Source of the DNA: Sphingomonadales bacterium UBA6174
GTDB lineage: Bacteria > Pseudomonadota > Alphaproteobacteria > Sphingomonadales > Sphingomonadaceae
DNA length: 37,948 bases
Assembly (NCBI GenBank): GCA_002422945.1
Contig: DITW01000007.1
Location: forward strand, 1-37,948
Reading direction: 5' to 3'
Shown here: piece by piece, positions 15,024 to 23,354 of the stretch
How the letters are laid out: each line of letters starts with the position of its first letter
Position numbering within the stretch: the stretch's first letter is position 1
Notes under the pieces: model-generated
Told to the model about the DNA's origin: nothing
The model's database searches: none
What the model saw: only the letters and a program-made list of their open reading frames with translations
Position numbers and translations under genes: made by a program

Positions 15024-17104
15024 CCGGCCGTTTACAGCATCTTTTCCGCCCCCGTTCCGTCGTGCTGGTGGGGGCGTCCGACAAATCGGCTTGGTCGCAA
15101 CTGATCTACGGCAATTTGCAAGACAGCGGTTTTGTTGGCGAGGTGATGGTCGTCAACAAGCGCGGCGCACCGGCCCATAATATTACCGGCTATGCGAATT
15201 GCCGCGACCTGCCGGATACGCCCGACCTTGCTTATGTGTTTGTGCCGGGTGACGCGGTGCAAGAAACATTGCAGGACATTGCGGCGGCCGGCATTGCGAA
15301 TGTCGTGCTGCTGTCGTCCGGCTTTGCCGAGGCTGGGCCGCAAGGCGCGGCATTGCAGCGCGAGATCGGTGATTTCGCCCGGCAGAAGGGGTTGAACATG
15401 CTGGGGCCGAACAGCCTTGGCTTCAATAATTATGCCGGACGCGTCGCCATTTCAGCCTTTCCGGTGGATCAAAAGGCACGTCCCGGCGGGTTGGCGGTCA
15501 TTTCGCAAAGCGGGGCCACCGCCCATGTCATCGGCCAGTTCGCGCGGATGCAGGGGATCGGTCTTGGCTGTGTCGTCGCCACCGGCAATGAAGAAGTGCT
15601 GGGCCTTGTCGATGTGCTGGGCCATTTCATTGACGATCCAGAGACAAAAGCGGTCGCGATTTTTGCGGAATCGATCAAGGACCCGGCTGGTTTTCGTGTG
15701 GTGGCTGCACGGGCGAGTGAGGTCGGCAAACCGATTGTCGTGCTTAAGGTCGGCAAGAGCGAATTGGCGAGCCAATTGGCACAGGCGCATACCGGTTCCG
15801 TCACTGGCGACGATGCGACGTTCGATGCCGTCTGCCGTCATTATGGCGTGATCCGCGTGGATTCCTTGGAAACCTTGGTGATTGCCGCCGGGTTGCTCGC
15901 GGATGTCGGGGAGATCAAGGGCGAGATCGGGATTATCTCGATTTCGGGTGGCGCGTGCGAAATTATGGCGGATCGCGCCGCCACTGCGGGCCTTGATCTG
16001 GCACCGTTCAGCGCCGAGACCAAAAAGCGGTTGTGCGAAATTCTCCCGGATTTTGGGTCGGTGTTCAACCCGCTGGATGTAACGGGCGCGGCGGTGCGCG
16101 ATCCTTCGTTGTTCACGCGCATTCTCGATATTCTTGCCGATGATCCGGCGATTGGCCTTGTCGCCACGGTGCAGGATGTGCCGAGCGCACAAGGCGATAC
16201 CCAGAATACGCCGATCCTGACGGCCATCGGGCGCGGGCTGACGGCGGCACGCGTGCCGGGCGTCTTGATCAATCAGGCGCTTCAACCGATCAGCGACCAT
16301 AGCCGCGCGGTCATGACCGAATGCGGCATCCCGCGCGCCATTGGCGGCGTCGATCATGCGATGGCGGCCTTTGGCGCGTTGCAACGCTGGTCGCGGCGAC
16401 CTCGCCATCAAACGGCGGCGCGCCCGATTGCGCAAGTGGCCGACCGTCCTTCGTCAGAGCAGCAGGCGTTGGCCTGGCTGCGGGACAGGGGCATCAAGGT
16501 CATGCCCTTTGCGCTGGTGACATGTGCGGACGACGCTATTGCGGCATGGCAAAAGATCGGCCAGCCGGTGGTGCTCAAGATCGCCTCGCCGGACATTCTT
16601 CACAAGAGCGATATCGGCGGTGTTCGGCTTGACCTTGATGATGAAGATGCGGTGCGGGCGGCGTTTGATGCGGTGATGGCCGCTGCGCGTCAACATCACC
16701 CGGATGCAGACATTGAGGGCTGTATCGTGGCGCCAATGCGGCGGGGCGGGGTGGAGCTGTTCGTCGGCACCGCACGCACGCCTTGGGGGCCGGTGATTGC
16801 CGCCGGGCTTGGCGGTGTGTGGATTGAACTGCTCAAGGATACCAGCCTGCGATTGCTGCCCGTTTCCCCTGATGACGCGCGCGCGATGCTCGATGAACTC
16901 AAAGGGGCGAAATTGTTGCAGGGCTATCGCGGTAGCGCCCCTGCCGATCTCGACGCGATTGCCGCGACGATCAGCGCCATCGGCGATGCGGCGTTGGCGC
17001 TCGGGCCGGAGCTGGTGTCGCTTGAGATCAATCCGCTGCTGGTGCGCGGCGCGGAGATTGAGGCGCTCGATGCCTTGGCCGTTTGGCAGCATGGCGAGGG
17101 GTGA
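15020..17104 (+). CDS. NDP-forming acyl-CoA synthetase (acetyl-CoA synthetase ADP-forming family)
   Basis: A 694-residue fusion of the alpha and beta parts of ADP-forming acyl-CoA synthetases. The N-terminal CoA-binding Rossmann domain has VLVGASDK (15-22), the succinyl-CoA-ligase-like part has the phosphohistidine loop AHTGSVTG (His257), and the C-terminal part (about 460-694) is an ATP-grasp domain with VVLKIASPDILHKSDIGG. It converts an acyl-CoA to acid plus ATP, or the reverse. Coupled by ATGA overlap to the acyl-CoA dehydrogenase, it might activate a pathway acid or recover energy from a CoA product. It is the second CoA-ligating enzyme of the region and mechanistically unrelated to the first. 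Confidence 0.9.
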   Translation: MTGRLQHLFRPRSVVLVGASDKSAWSQLIYGNLQDSGFVGEVMVVNKRGAPAHNITGYANCRDLPDTPDLAYVFVPGDAVQETLQDIAAAGIANVVLLSSGFAEAGPQGAALQREIGDFARQKGLNMLGPNSLGFNNYAGRVAISAFPVDQKARPGGLAVISQSGATAHVIGQFARMQGIGLGCVVATGNEEVLGLVDVLGHFIDDPETKAVAIFAESIKDPAGFRVVAARASEVGKPIVVLKVGKSELASQLAQAHTGSVTGDDATFDAVCRHYGVIRVDSLETLVIAAGLLADVGEIKGEIGIISISGGACEIMADRAATAGLDLAPFSAETKKRLCEILPDFGSVFNPLDVTGAAVRDPSLFTRILDILADDPAIGLVATVQDVPSAQGDTQNTPILTAIGRGLTAARVPGVLINQALQPISDHSRAVMTECGIPRAIGGVDHAMAAFGALQRWSRRPRHQTAARPIAQVADRPSSEQQALAWLRDRGIKVMPFALVTCADDAIAAWQKIGQPVVLKIASPDILHKSDIGGVRLDLDDEDAVRAAFDAVMAAARQHHPDADIEGCIVAPMRRGGVELFVGTARTPWGPVIAAGLGGVWIELLKDTSLRLLPVSPDDARAMLDELKGAKLLQGYRGSAPADLDAIAATISAIGDAALALGPELVSLEINPLLVRGAEIEALDALAVWQHGEG

Positions 17105-17158
17105 CCATCTGAAACAATTAAAAATAACTTAAAACAAACAAAAACAGGAGAGCGAAGA

Positions 17159-19468
17159 ATGAGAAAATTTCACGTACAAATGATGGCAGCAAGCGTGTTG
17201 GCGACGGGGATGATCCCGGTCGGCGTCGGTCATGCCGAAGAACAAATTGCCGAAGCGGATAGCGGGCAGTTGACTGATATTGTCGTCACCGCCCGTCGTC
17301 GTGCCGAGCCGTTGCAGCGTACCCCTGTGTCGGTGTCGGCGCTGTCGGCGGCGGATATCGAGGCAAAGGTTGGCACCACGATCGTGGATCTTGGTAAGTC
17401 GATGCCGAATGTGCGCATCGATGCGCTTGGTTCACAGGGCCGTGCGGGCATGTTGGCCATTCGCGGCGTGAACTATGCGCGTTCCGATCAGACGGGCGAT
17501 CCATCCACGGCCTTTTATGTCGATGGTCTCTATCAGACCCGTTCGACCATCAATATTCTCGACATGTTCGATCTGGAATCCATCGAGGTGCTGCGCGGCC
17601 CGCAAGGCACGATGTTTGGGCGCAATGCTTTTGCCGGGGCGGTCAATATTCGTTCCAAGCGCCCGACGATGGATTTCAGCGGTCAGGCCGAAGCGAAGGT
17701 CGCCAATTTCGGTCGGTACGAATTCCGGGGGGCGGTCAATGCGCCGCTCATCAAGGATGTGCTGGCGATGCGCGCCTCTGTGCTGGTGAGCAATTCCAAA
17801 GGTTTTTATCATTCGATCAAGGATAATGGTAAGCGCATCGGCGGCGATGACAATATCACGGGCCGGGTATCGTTCCTCTATACCCCGGCAGATGCGTGGA
17901 ACGTCTTCCTGAAATATGAACATGTGCGCGACCGTGGCGAACCTACCCCTGCGCAGAATGCGTCGACGACAACGGCGATGGCCGCTGCAACGCCGGGCCT
18001 TGCCGCACAGACATTTGGTAATATCGTTGGCGATGCACCGAACCTGTTCAACTATCCGAAATATTGGACAAACGTCAACGCGGCGCCCGGCATGCGCAGC
18101 TTTGTTAATCAGGACAATGTCGCGCTGAACATCAACCATGAACTGGATGGCGGTTCGATTTCGTCGATCACGGGCTATCAACGCGCAAGCGATGGGCTGA
18201 TTACCGATCCGATCGGCGGCAAGATCATCTATCTGACGAACTATTACCGCACCAACATCACCAGCGTCAGCCAGGAGTTCCGTTTCCTCAAGGAGATTAA
18301 CGACAATTTCCAGGTCCTGTTCGGCACCTATTATGCCAATGATGACCTGAAATATGGCAACATCACCTATTCCGATTATGCCGGGGCGTTCAACTCGCAG
18401 ACCAATGTGCAGCAAAAACGCGACAGCTGGGCCGTGTTCGGTGAATTGGAAGTGCGGCCAATGGACCGTGTGCGCTTGAACTTCTCCGGTCGCCAGATGT
18501 GGGAAGACAAGCATTTCTACTTCAGCCGTCAATCGCGCAACCCGAGCACGGTCCCGGCGGCAGTGGGGCTGGCAGGCGGCACCTTCCTGCCGCTGGCCAC
18601 GCCTTATGTGACGCGCCAGAAGAGCTGGCAGAATTTCTCGCCAAAGATTTCGATGGACTGGCGTCCGACGGATGATGTGATGCTGTATGCATCATGGACC
18701 AAGGGCTTCAAAAGTGGTGGCTATCCGGCGATCACCAGTGTTGCGCCGACCGCTTATGATCCGGAAAAGATCGAAACATGGGAAGCGGGCATCAAGTCGT
18801 TCCTGTTCGACCGCAAGTTGCGCGCCAATTTGACGTTCTTCTGGAATAATCTCAGTGACCTGCAACGCAGCGTGAACTTCACCGATCCGGTGACGGGCGC
18901 CGCGACCAATAACGTCTTCAACGCGGCAAGCGCGGTGACCAAGGGCGTCGAGGTCGAATTTGAGGCGCGGCCCGTCGATAATCTGACGTTGCGGGCGTCC
19001 GGTGGTTATCTCAAGGCCAATTACAAGGATTTCTGCTCTGCCGGTTTCTCGTCCACGCCGATCCTCGGTCAGGCCGCGTTCCCGGTCTGCGACGCGGTGG
19101 CTGGCAAGGTCGATTATTCCGGCCTGCCTTTGTATAATGCACCGAAGTGGCAGGCGTCCTTTGGCGGTAATTACCGTGTCGATCTCGGCAATACGGGCAG
19201 CGTGACCTTCTATGGCGATGTCAATTACACCTCGACATTGTTCACCAATGATACGCCGTGGCCGATCAGTCGGCGCGGGGCGATGACGCTGGTGGATACG
19301 AGCCTGCAATGGAAGTCGGCGGATGAAAGCCTCTATGCCTCGATCTATGCCCAGAACCTGTTCAACAAGATCGACACCCAACAGGCGATCCGTTCGGGTG
19401 CGACGCTGACCGTGTTCAACTATACCCCGCCACGGCGTTACGGTCTCGTGATTGGTACTAAATTCTAA
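17159..19468 (+). CDS. TonB-dependent receptor
   Basis: A 769-residue outer-membrane receptor with a signal peptide (MRKFHVQMMAASVLATG, likely cleaved after GHA near residue 23), a TonB-box-like DIVVTARRR, a plug with IEVLRGPQGTMFGRNAFAGA and a beta-barrel ending in GTKF. CAGGAGAGCGAAG precedes the ATG. It follows the NDP-forming synthetase by 54 bases with no terminator, so it is probably the last gene of that unit, and a very strong terminator follows. It is clearly distinct from the first receptor, suggesting a second ligand or a second uptake step. The substrate is unknown. Confidence 0.93.
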   Translation: MRKFHVQMMAASVLATGMIPVGVGHAEEQIAEADSGQLTDIVVTARRRAEPLQRTPVSVSALSAADIEAKVGTTIVDLGKSMPNVRIDALGSQGRAGMLAIRGVNYARSDQTGDPSTAFYVDGLYQTRSTINILDMFDLESIEVLRGPQGTMFGRNAFAGAVNIRSKRPTMDFSGQAEAKVANFGRYEFRGAVNAPLIKDVLAMRASVLVSNSKGFYHSIKDNGKRIGGDDNITGRVSFLYTPADAWNVFLKYEHVRDRGEPTPAQNASTTTAMAAATPGLAAQTFGNIVGDAPNLFNYPKYWTNVNAAPGMRSFVNQDNVALNINHELDGGSISSITGYQRASDGLITDPIGGKIIYLTNYYRTNITSVSQEFRFLKEINDNFQVLFGTYYANDDLKYGNITYSDYAGAFNSQTNVQQKRDSWAVFGELEVRPMDRVRLNFSGRQMWEDKHFYFSRQSRNPSTVPAAVGLAGGTFLPLATPYVTRQKSWQNFSPKISMDWRPTDDVMLYASWTKGFKSGGYPAITSVAPTAYDPEKIETWEAGIKSFLFDRKLRANLTFFWNNLSDLQRSVNFTDPVTGAATNNVFNAASAVTKGVEVEFEARPVDNLTLRASGGYLKANYKDFCSAGFSSTPILGQAAFPVCDAVAGKVDYSGLPLYNAPKWQASFGGNYRVDLGNTGSVTFYGDVNYTSTLFTNDTPWPISRRGAMTLVDTSLQWKSADESLYASIYAQNLFNKIDTQQAIRSGATLTVFNYTPPRRYGLVIGTKF

Positions 19469-19518
19469 ATTGAAAGAACCGGCGGGTATCAAGTCCAACC
19501 CCGATATTCGCCACGCTC

Positions 19519-19555
19519 GACCGGGATGCCTGACAAAGGCATCCCGGTCTTTTTT
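19519..19555 (+). terminator. Strong Rho-independent terminator
   Basis: A perfect 13-bp stem, GACCGGGATGCCT with AGGCATCCCGGTC, encloses a five-base loop and is followed by six T. It ends the acyl-CoA dehydrogenase-to-TonB receptor unit and shows that the LysR gene starts downstream of it. Confidence 0.92.
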
Positions 19556-19625
19556 GTGCTATGGCCATTACCGAGGATTTGCCGCAAGAAGATCGCTTGG
19601 GGACATCCTTGAAAAGGGCGCGGTA

Positions 19626-20555
19626 ATGCAGGGCGTGGATGTGAAACAGGTGCGATTGTTCGAGGCGGTGTCCCGTCATCGCTCCTTCACGCGCGCGGCG
19701 GCGGAACTCCATGTCGCGCAGCCCTGGCTCTCGGTGCAGATCCGGCGGCTTGAAGATGTGCTGGGTTTTCCGCTATTCGCCCGCAATCGTAAACAGGCGG
19801 TTGAACTGACGCCGCAGGCCAAAGACTTCATGCCGCTGGCATCGGCATTTCTCGCGGCGCATGACACGCTCGCGCGGGAGGTGGGCATGATCCGGCGGCA
19901 GCATGCGGCGACATTGATGTTGGGCGCGCCGGAGTTCAGTTCCGACATTCCTGAACGTCCTGCCTTGCTGAATGCCGTGCAGGCAGAATTTCCGCATATC
20001 GATCTCGATATCATTAATGGTCATTCGCCGATGCTGCTCGACCAATTGCGCGCGGGGACGATTGACCTGACGCTGGCGCTGGGGCCATTTCCGCATGGGC
20101 CGGAGTTTGAGGATGTCGTGGTTGCAGACACGCAATTATCGTTGCTGATCCCGGACGGCCATCCATTGTCGGGGGCGAAGCAGGTCACATTATCGGACCT
20201 GCGCGGCATGTCCGTTGGTAATTTCCGTCGTCGTCTCAACCCGCCAGTCTATGACCAGATGGCCAGCCATTTCGACGATTGCGGCGTGGAAATGGTGAAC
20301 TTTCCGGAAGCGACGATACGTGGCGTGATCCAATATGCGGCGACTAACCAGATGCCGGTTATCGTGCTTGAATGGATGAAGGGCGTGGTAGCGGAGATGA
20401 CCGGGATTACCTTGTGTCCACTGATTGCGCCGACGGTCAGGCTCCAATTACTGCTGGTGCGCCGTTCGGACGATGATCGTCCACAGGTGCGGGCTTTATG
20501 GTCGCAAGCGGAAAAAATGGCGGCCCGTCGTTTAAGCGAGGTAGCGCTCAACTGA
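19626..20555 (+). CDS. LysR-family transcriptional regulator
   Basis: A 309-residue LysR regulator. The N-terminal winged helix-turn-helix spans about residues 7-65 (FTRAAAELHVAQPWLSVQIR is the recognition part), followed by a linker helix and a periplasmic-binding-protein-like effector domain. The frame is open upstream to 19452, but that part runs through the tail of the receptor gene and the strong terminator, so the ATG at 19626 was taken. It lies upstream of, and in the same direction as, two GST-like genes, which it may control. An inverted repeat immediately after its stop is a candidate site. Confidence 0.88.
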   Translation: MQGVDVKQVRLFEAVSRHRSFTRAAAELHVAQPWLSVQIRRLEDVLGFPLFARNRKQAVELTPQAKDFMPLASAFLAAHDTLAREVGMIRRQHAATLMLGAPEFSSDIPERPALLNAVQAEFPHIDLDIINGHSPMLLDQLRAGTIDLTLALGPFPHGPEFEDVVVADTQLSLLIPDGHPLSGAKQVTLSDLRGMSVGNFRRRLNPPVYDQMASHFDDCGVEMVNFPEATIRGVIQYAATNQMPVIVLEWMKGVVAEMTGITLCPLIAPTVRLQLLLVRRSDDDRPQVRALWSQAEKMAARRLSEVALN

Positions 20556-20556
20556 G

Positions 20557-20589
20557 CTGCCAGATTGGCTGACCTCCCAGATTTGGCAG
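20557..20589. promoter_or_regulatory. Inverted repeat before the GST pair
   Basis: CTGCCAGAT and ATTTGGCAG form 9-base arms with one mismatch around a 15-base spacer, and GCCAGATT/CCAGATTT also recur directly. It starts one base after the lysR stop. It could be a LysR binding site for the downstream pair or a weak transcript end; no T-run follows. Confidence 0.3.
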
Positions 20590-20686
20590 TTATGTTGAAC
20601 CGCGCCTCACTTATGATCAGGGGATAATAATGCCCTTGGTTTGCTGATTTTCTGTAAATACATGCGGTGTCTGGCCGGAGAGTGGA

Positions 20687-21460
20687 ATGCAGTATTTTTC
20701 GGTGGCCGAGGCCATCACAATGCCCGGTTTGCGGTTGGTACTAAGTGCTGGTGTACCCGGCCCTTGGGGCGAGGCGGCGAAGGCCATGCTTCATGCGCGC
20801 AACGTCCCTTTTGCGGCAGTCGCGCAGGAACCGATGGGGGCGAATGAGGCGCTGTGCGAATGGACAGGCCATCGCAATGCGCCGACTGCCGTCTATGATG
20901 ATGAACCGCCACTGACCAGCTGGTTTGACATATTGATGCTGGCTGAACGGCTGGGTTCTGGGCCGTCGTTGCTGCCAACTGCCTCCGCAGATCGCGTCTT
21001 GTGTCTGGGCTTGATCATGGAAATTTGCGGTCAGGATGGTTTTGGCTGGAATCGCCGGTTGAACATGCTGGCCGGGGTGTGGGGGGCGCAAGACGTAGCG
21101 GACGCCGCGCCGCATGAACGGGCATATATTCGGCAATATGGTTTGTCGCCACAGGCAGTGGCGCGGGCGCCAGATCGGGTGGCGGATATTCTCAAGATGC
21201 TGGCGGCACGTCTCCATGCGCAGAAGGCCGCAGGGTCGGACTATCTTGTCGGCGAACGGTTGACAGCGGCCGATCTCTATTGGGCATGTTTCTCGCAATT
21301 AGTCAGACCTCTGCCGAAGGAGGTCAATCCGATCCCCGATTATGTCTGGGACTTTTATTCGGTTATGCCAGACGTGGTCGCGGCGGCGCTCGACCCCATA
21401 TTATTCGCGCATCGCGATCGCATTTACGCGCATCACATCGGCTTGCCATTGGATTATTGA
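20687..21460 (+). CDS. Glutathione S-transferase-like protein with divergent N-terminus
   Basis: A 257-residue protein with a GST layout: a thioredoxin-like N-terminal part (about 10-85, including GHRNAPTAVYDDEPP where GSTs carry the cis-proline loop) and a helical C-terminal part with GERLTAADLYWACF, the conserved N-capping region of the GST core. The N-terminal glutathione-site residues are not clearly recognisable, so it may not use glutathione in the usual way. GGAGAG precedes the ATG. The next gene begins one base after its stop, so the two are translated together and may act on the same electrophilic or ether-linked intermediate. Confidence 0.75.
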   Translation: MQYFSVAEAITMPGLRLVLSAGVPGPWGEAAKAMLHARNVPFAAVAQEPMGANEALCEWTGHRNAPTAVYDDEPPLTSWFDILMLAERLGSGPSLLPTASADRVLCLGLIMEICGQDGFGWNRRLNMLAGVWGAQDVADAAPHERAYIRQYGLSPQAVARAPDRVADILKMLAARLHAQKAAGSDYLVGERLTAADLYWACFSQLVRPLPKEVNPIPDYVWDFYSVMPDVVAAALDPILFAHRDRIYAHHIGLPLDY

Positions 21461-21461
21461 G

Positions 21462-22166
21462 ATGATTGACCTGCACTATTTTCCGACGCCCAACACGTGG
21501 AAGGTCAGCATCATGCTGGAGGAGTGCGCGCTCCCCTATCAGCTGCAGATCGTCGATATTACGAAGAATGATCAGTTCGCCCCTCATTTCCTGACGATCA
21601 GTCCAAACAATCGTGTCCCTGCTATCGTTGATCACGATGCGCCTGAGGGGGCTCGGTCCGTGTTCGAATCCGGGGCTATTCTTCTCTATCTTGCCGAAAA
21701 GACGGGGTCGTTTCTCGCGGCTGAAGGTCCGGCGCGGACACAGGCGATGGAATGGCTGTTCTGGCAGGTCGGGGGTCTTGGGCCGATGGCGGGACAGGCC
21801 CATCATTTCCGCCGATACGCACCGGATGGCAATGAGTATGCGGTTGCACGCTACACCAATGAATGCGCGCGGTTATATGGCGTGCTTGATCGTCATTTGG
21901 TTGAGCGAGACTGGATTGCCGGAGATTATAGCATTGCCGATATGGCATGCTGGGGTTGGACGTGGTTCCATCGCCTGCACGGGCAAAATCTCGACGATTT
22001 TATCAATGTCAAACGGTGGTTTTTCGCTATGTCGGCACGGCCAGCGGTGCAGCGCGCCAAGCAATTGGGATTGGACGCCGTATCACCCGCGACGCGCGAG
22101 ATGCTGCAAGGCGATTATTACATGCAGGACGATGCGTTCGCCAAGGATGAAACCCGCGTGCAATAG
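21462..22166 (+). CDS. Glutathione S-transferase family protein (Nu/YfcG-YghU-like)
   Basis: A 234-residue GST. The N-terminal thioredoxin-like domain starts with HYFPTPNTWKVSIMLEE, close to the TPNxxKVSIxLEE pattern of the disulfide-bond-reductase YfcG/YghU group, then NRVPAIVD with the cis-proline and ESGAILLYLAEK with the glutathione gamma-glutamyl-binding Glu-Ser. The C-terminal helical domain has GDYSIADMACWGW. The ATG follows the stop of the preceding GST-like gene by one base; the open frame upstream overlaps that gene in another frame. A role in reductive or thiol-dependent cleavage of a pathway intermediate is inferred. Confidence 0.88.
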   Translation: MIDLHYFPTPNTWKVSIMLEECALPYQLQIVDITKNDQFAPHFLTISPNNRVPAIVDHDAPEGARSVFESGAILLYLAEKTGSFLAAEGPARTQAMEWLFWQVGGLGPMAGQAHHFRRYAPDGNEYAVARYTNECARLYGVLDRHLVERDWIAGDYSIADMACWGWTWFHRLHGQNLDDFINVKRWFFAMSARPAVQRAKQLGLDAVSPATREMLQGDYYMQDDAFAKDETRVQ

Positions 22167-22211
22167 GCACCGCCGACAGCGGCATAACACTTTGTGTCAG
22201 GCTGGATGGCT

Positions 22212-22934
22212 TTACGCGGGCTGGGCCTGACTAAGGGCGCGTAAATCCTCCATGAGGTGGACCGGCGGACTGTCATCGATCGGCATGCAGGTCGCCATTT
22301 CAATCTGACGCAGCGTATCCGACAGGCGGAATTCGAATGTTTCGCCTCGTGCCGGGTTGCCGCCGCTACCGCCATAGACCGACAGGAAGTGGAGAAATAC
22401 AAGGCTTGAACTGACAAGTCGGCGCTGGGCGGTCGCATCGGATAGATGGGCAAGGCATTTGCGCAATAGGGCCAGCAGGCGCACCAGCACAGGCGGCAAT
22501 GGCGTGCCGAAGTCGCCGAACCATGTCGATTTCTCGCGCAATAGATATTGGCAGAGGAAGTTCGCGTAACTTTGGTTGCCATCGCGATCCACCAGCGCCG
22601 CTTGCGGCAGATAGATGATTTCGAGAATGGTGCGCGGGTCGTCCAGACGGCCCTGTTGTTCAGCGCGATCCAGCATGCGCCCGCGCATCTCCTCCAATTG
22701 CCCCATGCGATAGGCAAAGACCGCGCGGATCAGTCCTTCACGGGATTCGAAATGATATTGCGCGGCAAAGGGATTGCGCTGTTCTGCCGCGACCGCGATT
22801 TCGCGCATCGAAGCGCCGTCGATCCCATTTTCTGCAAATAATTTTTCCGCAGCGAGAATGATGCGAACCTGCACGTCGGAAAATGGCTGGGTAAAGGGCG
22901 CTGTGATTGTTGGCTCGTCCATATCGGTGATCAT
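22212..22934 (-). CDS. TetR-family transcriptional regulator
   Basis: A 240-residue TetR regulator with helix-turn-helix near residues 20-65 (ILAAEKLFAENGIDGASMRE, then QYHFESREGLI) and a helical C-terminal ligand domain. It is the third gene of the leftward unit P450-ferredoxin-tetR, 70 bases after the ferredoxin, and converges with the GST genes. The large inverted repeat at the promoter of that unit is the natural autoregulatory operator. The N-terminus could begin at either of two close ATGs; no good ribosome site marks one. Confidence 0.85.
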   Translation of the reverse strand: MITDMDEPTITAPFTQPFSDVQVRIILAAEKLFAENGIDGASMREIAVAAEQRNPFAAQYHFESREGLIRAVFAYRMGQLEEMRGRMLDRAEQQGRLDDPRTILEIIYLPQAALVDRDGNQSYANFLCQYLLREKSTWFGDFGTPLPPVLVRLLALLRKCLAHLSDATAQRRLVSSSLVFLHFLSVYGGSGGNPARGETFEFRLSDTLRQIEMATCMPIDDSPPVHLMEDLRALSQAQPA

Positions 22935-23004
22935 AGCCAGATATTCGCCTCAAAGCCAAGCCAGCGCCGCGGCAAATCCGCAGGCGCTGGACTGACATAA
23001 AGGA

Positions 23005-23328
23005 TCAGTCGCCGACCGAATCCGGTTGCAGGGCGATGGTCAGGCCATCGAGACTGTCGTCGCACAGGATCTGGCATGACAGACGGGATTTGCCGGTGTC
23101 GAAGCTGTCGAGTGATTCCAGTAATTCGCGTTCTTCCTCTTCCATCGGCGATAACTGCCCGAAGTAAGCCCCGTCGACATGGATGTGACAGGTGGCGCAG
23201 GCACGACCGCCGCCGCATTGCGCGATGATCGGCAGACCCGCATCGCGCATCGCCTCCATCACGGTCCAGCCATTGCGGGCGTCAATATTCACTTCCCCAT
23301 CACCGGGGACCGAAACGATAATCTTCAT
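23005..23328 (-). CDS. [2Fe-2S] ferredoxin, putidaredoxin/adrenodoxin type
   Basis: A 107-residue ferredoxin with the four cluster cysteines Cys38, Cys44, Cys47 and Cys85 in the spacing of putidaredoxin (CGGGRACATCHIHV, then RLSCQIL). Compared with putidaredoxin, the Asp before the first cysteine, which contacts both reductase and P450cam, is Gln37 here, and the C-terminal Trp is absent. It probably passes electrons to the P450 encoded 26 bases upstream, but with altered docking. AGGAGC precedes the ATG. No matching FAD-dependent ferredoxin reductase is encoded in the window, so one must be supplied from elsewhere. Confidence 0.93.
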   Translation of the reverse strand: MKIIVSVPGDGEVNIDARNGWTVMEAMRDAGLPIIAQCGGGRACATCHIHVDGAYFGQLSPMEEEERELLESLDSFDTGKSRLSCQILCDDSLDGLTIALQPDSVGD

Positions 23329-23354
23329 GTGTATATGCTCCTAGCTGTCATAGG

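Noticed and set aside
15452..16435. Minus-strand frame of 327 codons opposite the NDP-forming synthetase
   Set aside because: Antisense shadow of a clear coding sequence, without a domain or ribosome site.
17432..18532. Minus-strand frame of 366 codons opposite the second TonB receptor
   Set aside because: The receptor reads cleanly from signal peptide to terminal Phe on the plus strand, so the antisense frame is a by-product of codon use.
19452..19625. N-terminal extension of the LysR gene
   Set aside because: It would overlap the receptor 3' end and a 13-bp-stem terminator; LysR proteins start close to the helix-turn-helix, as with the ATG at 19626.
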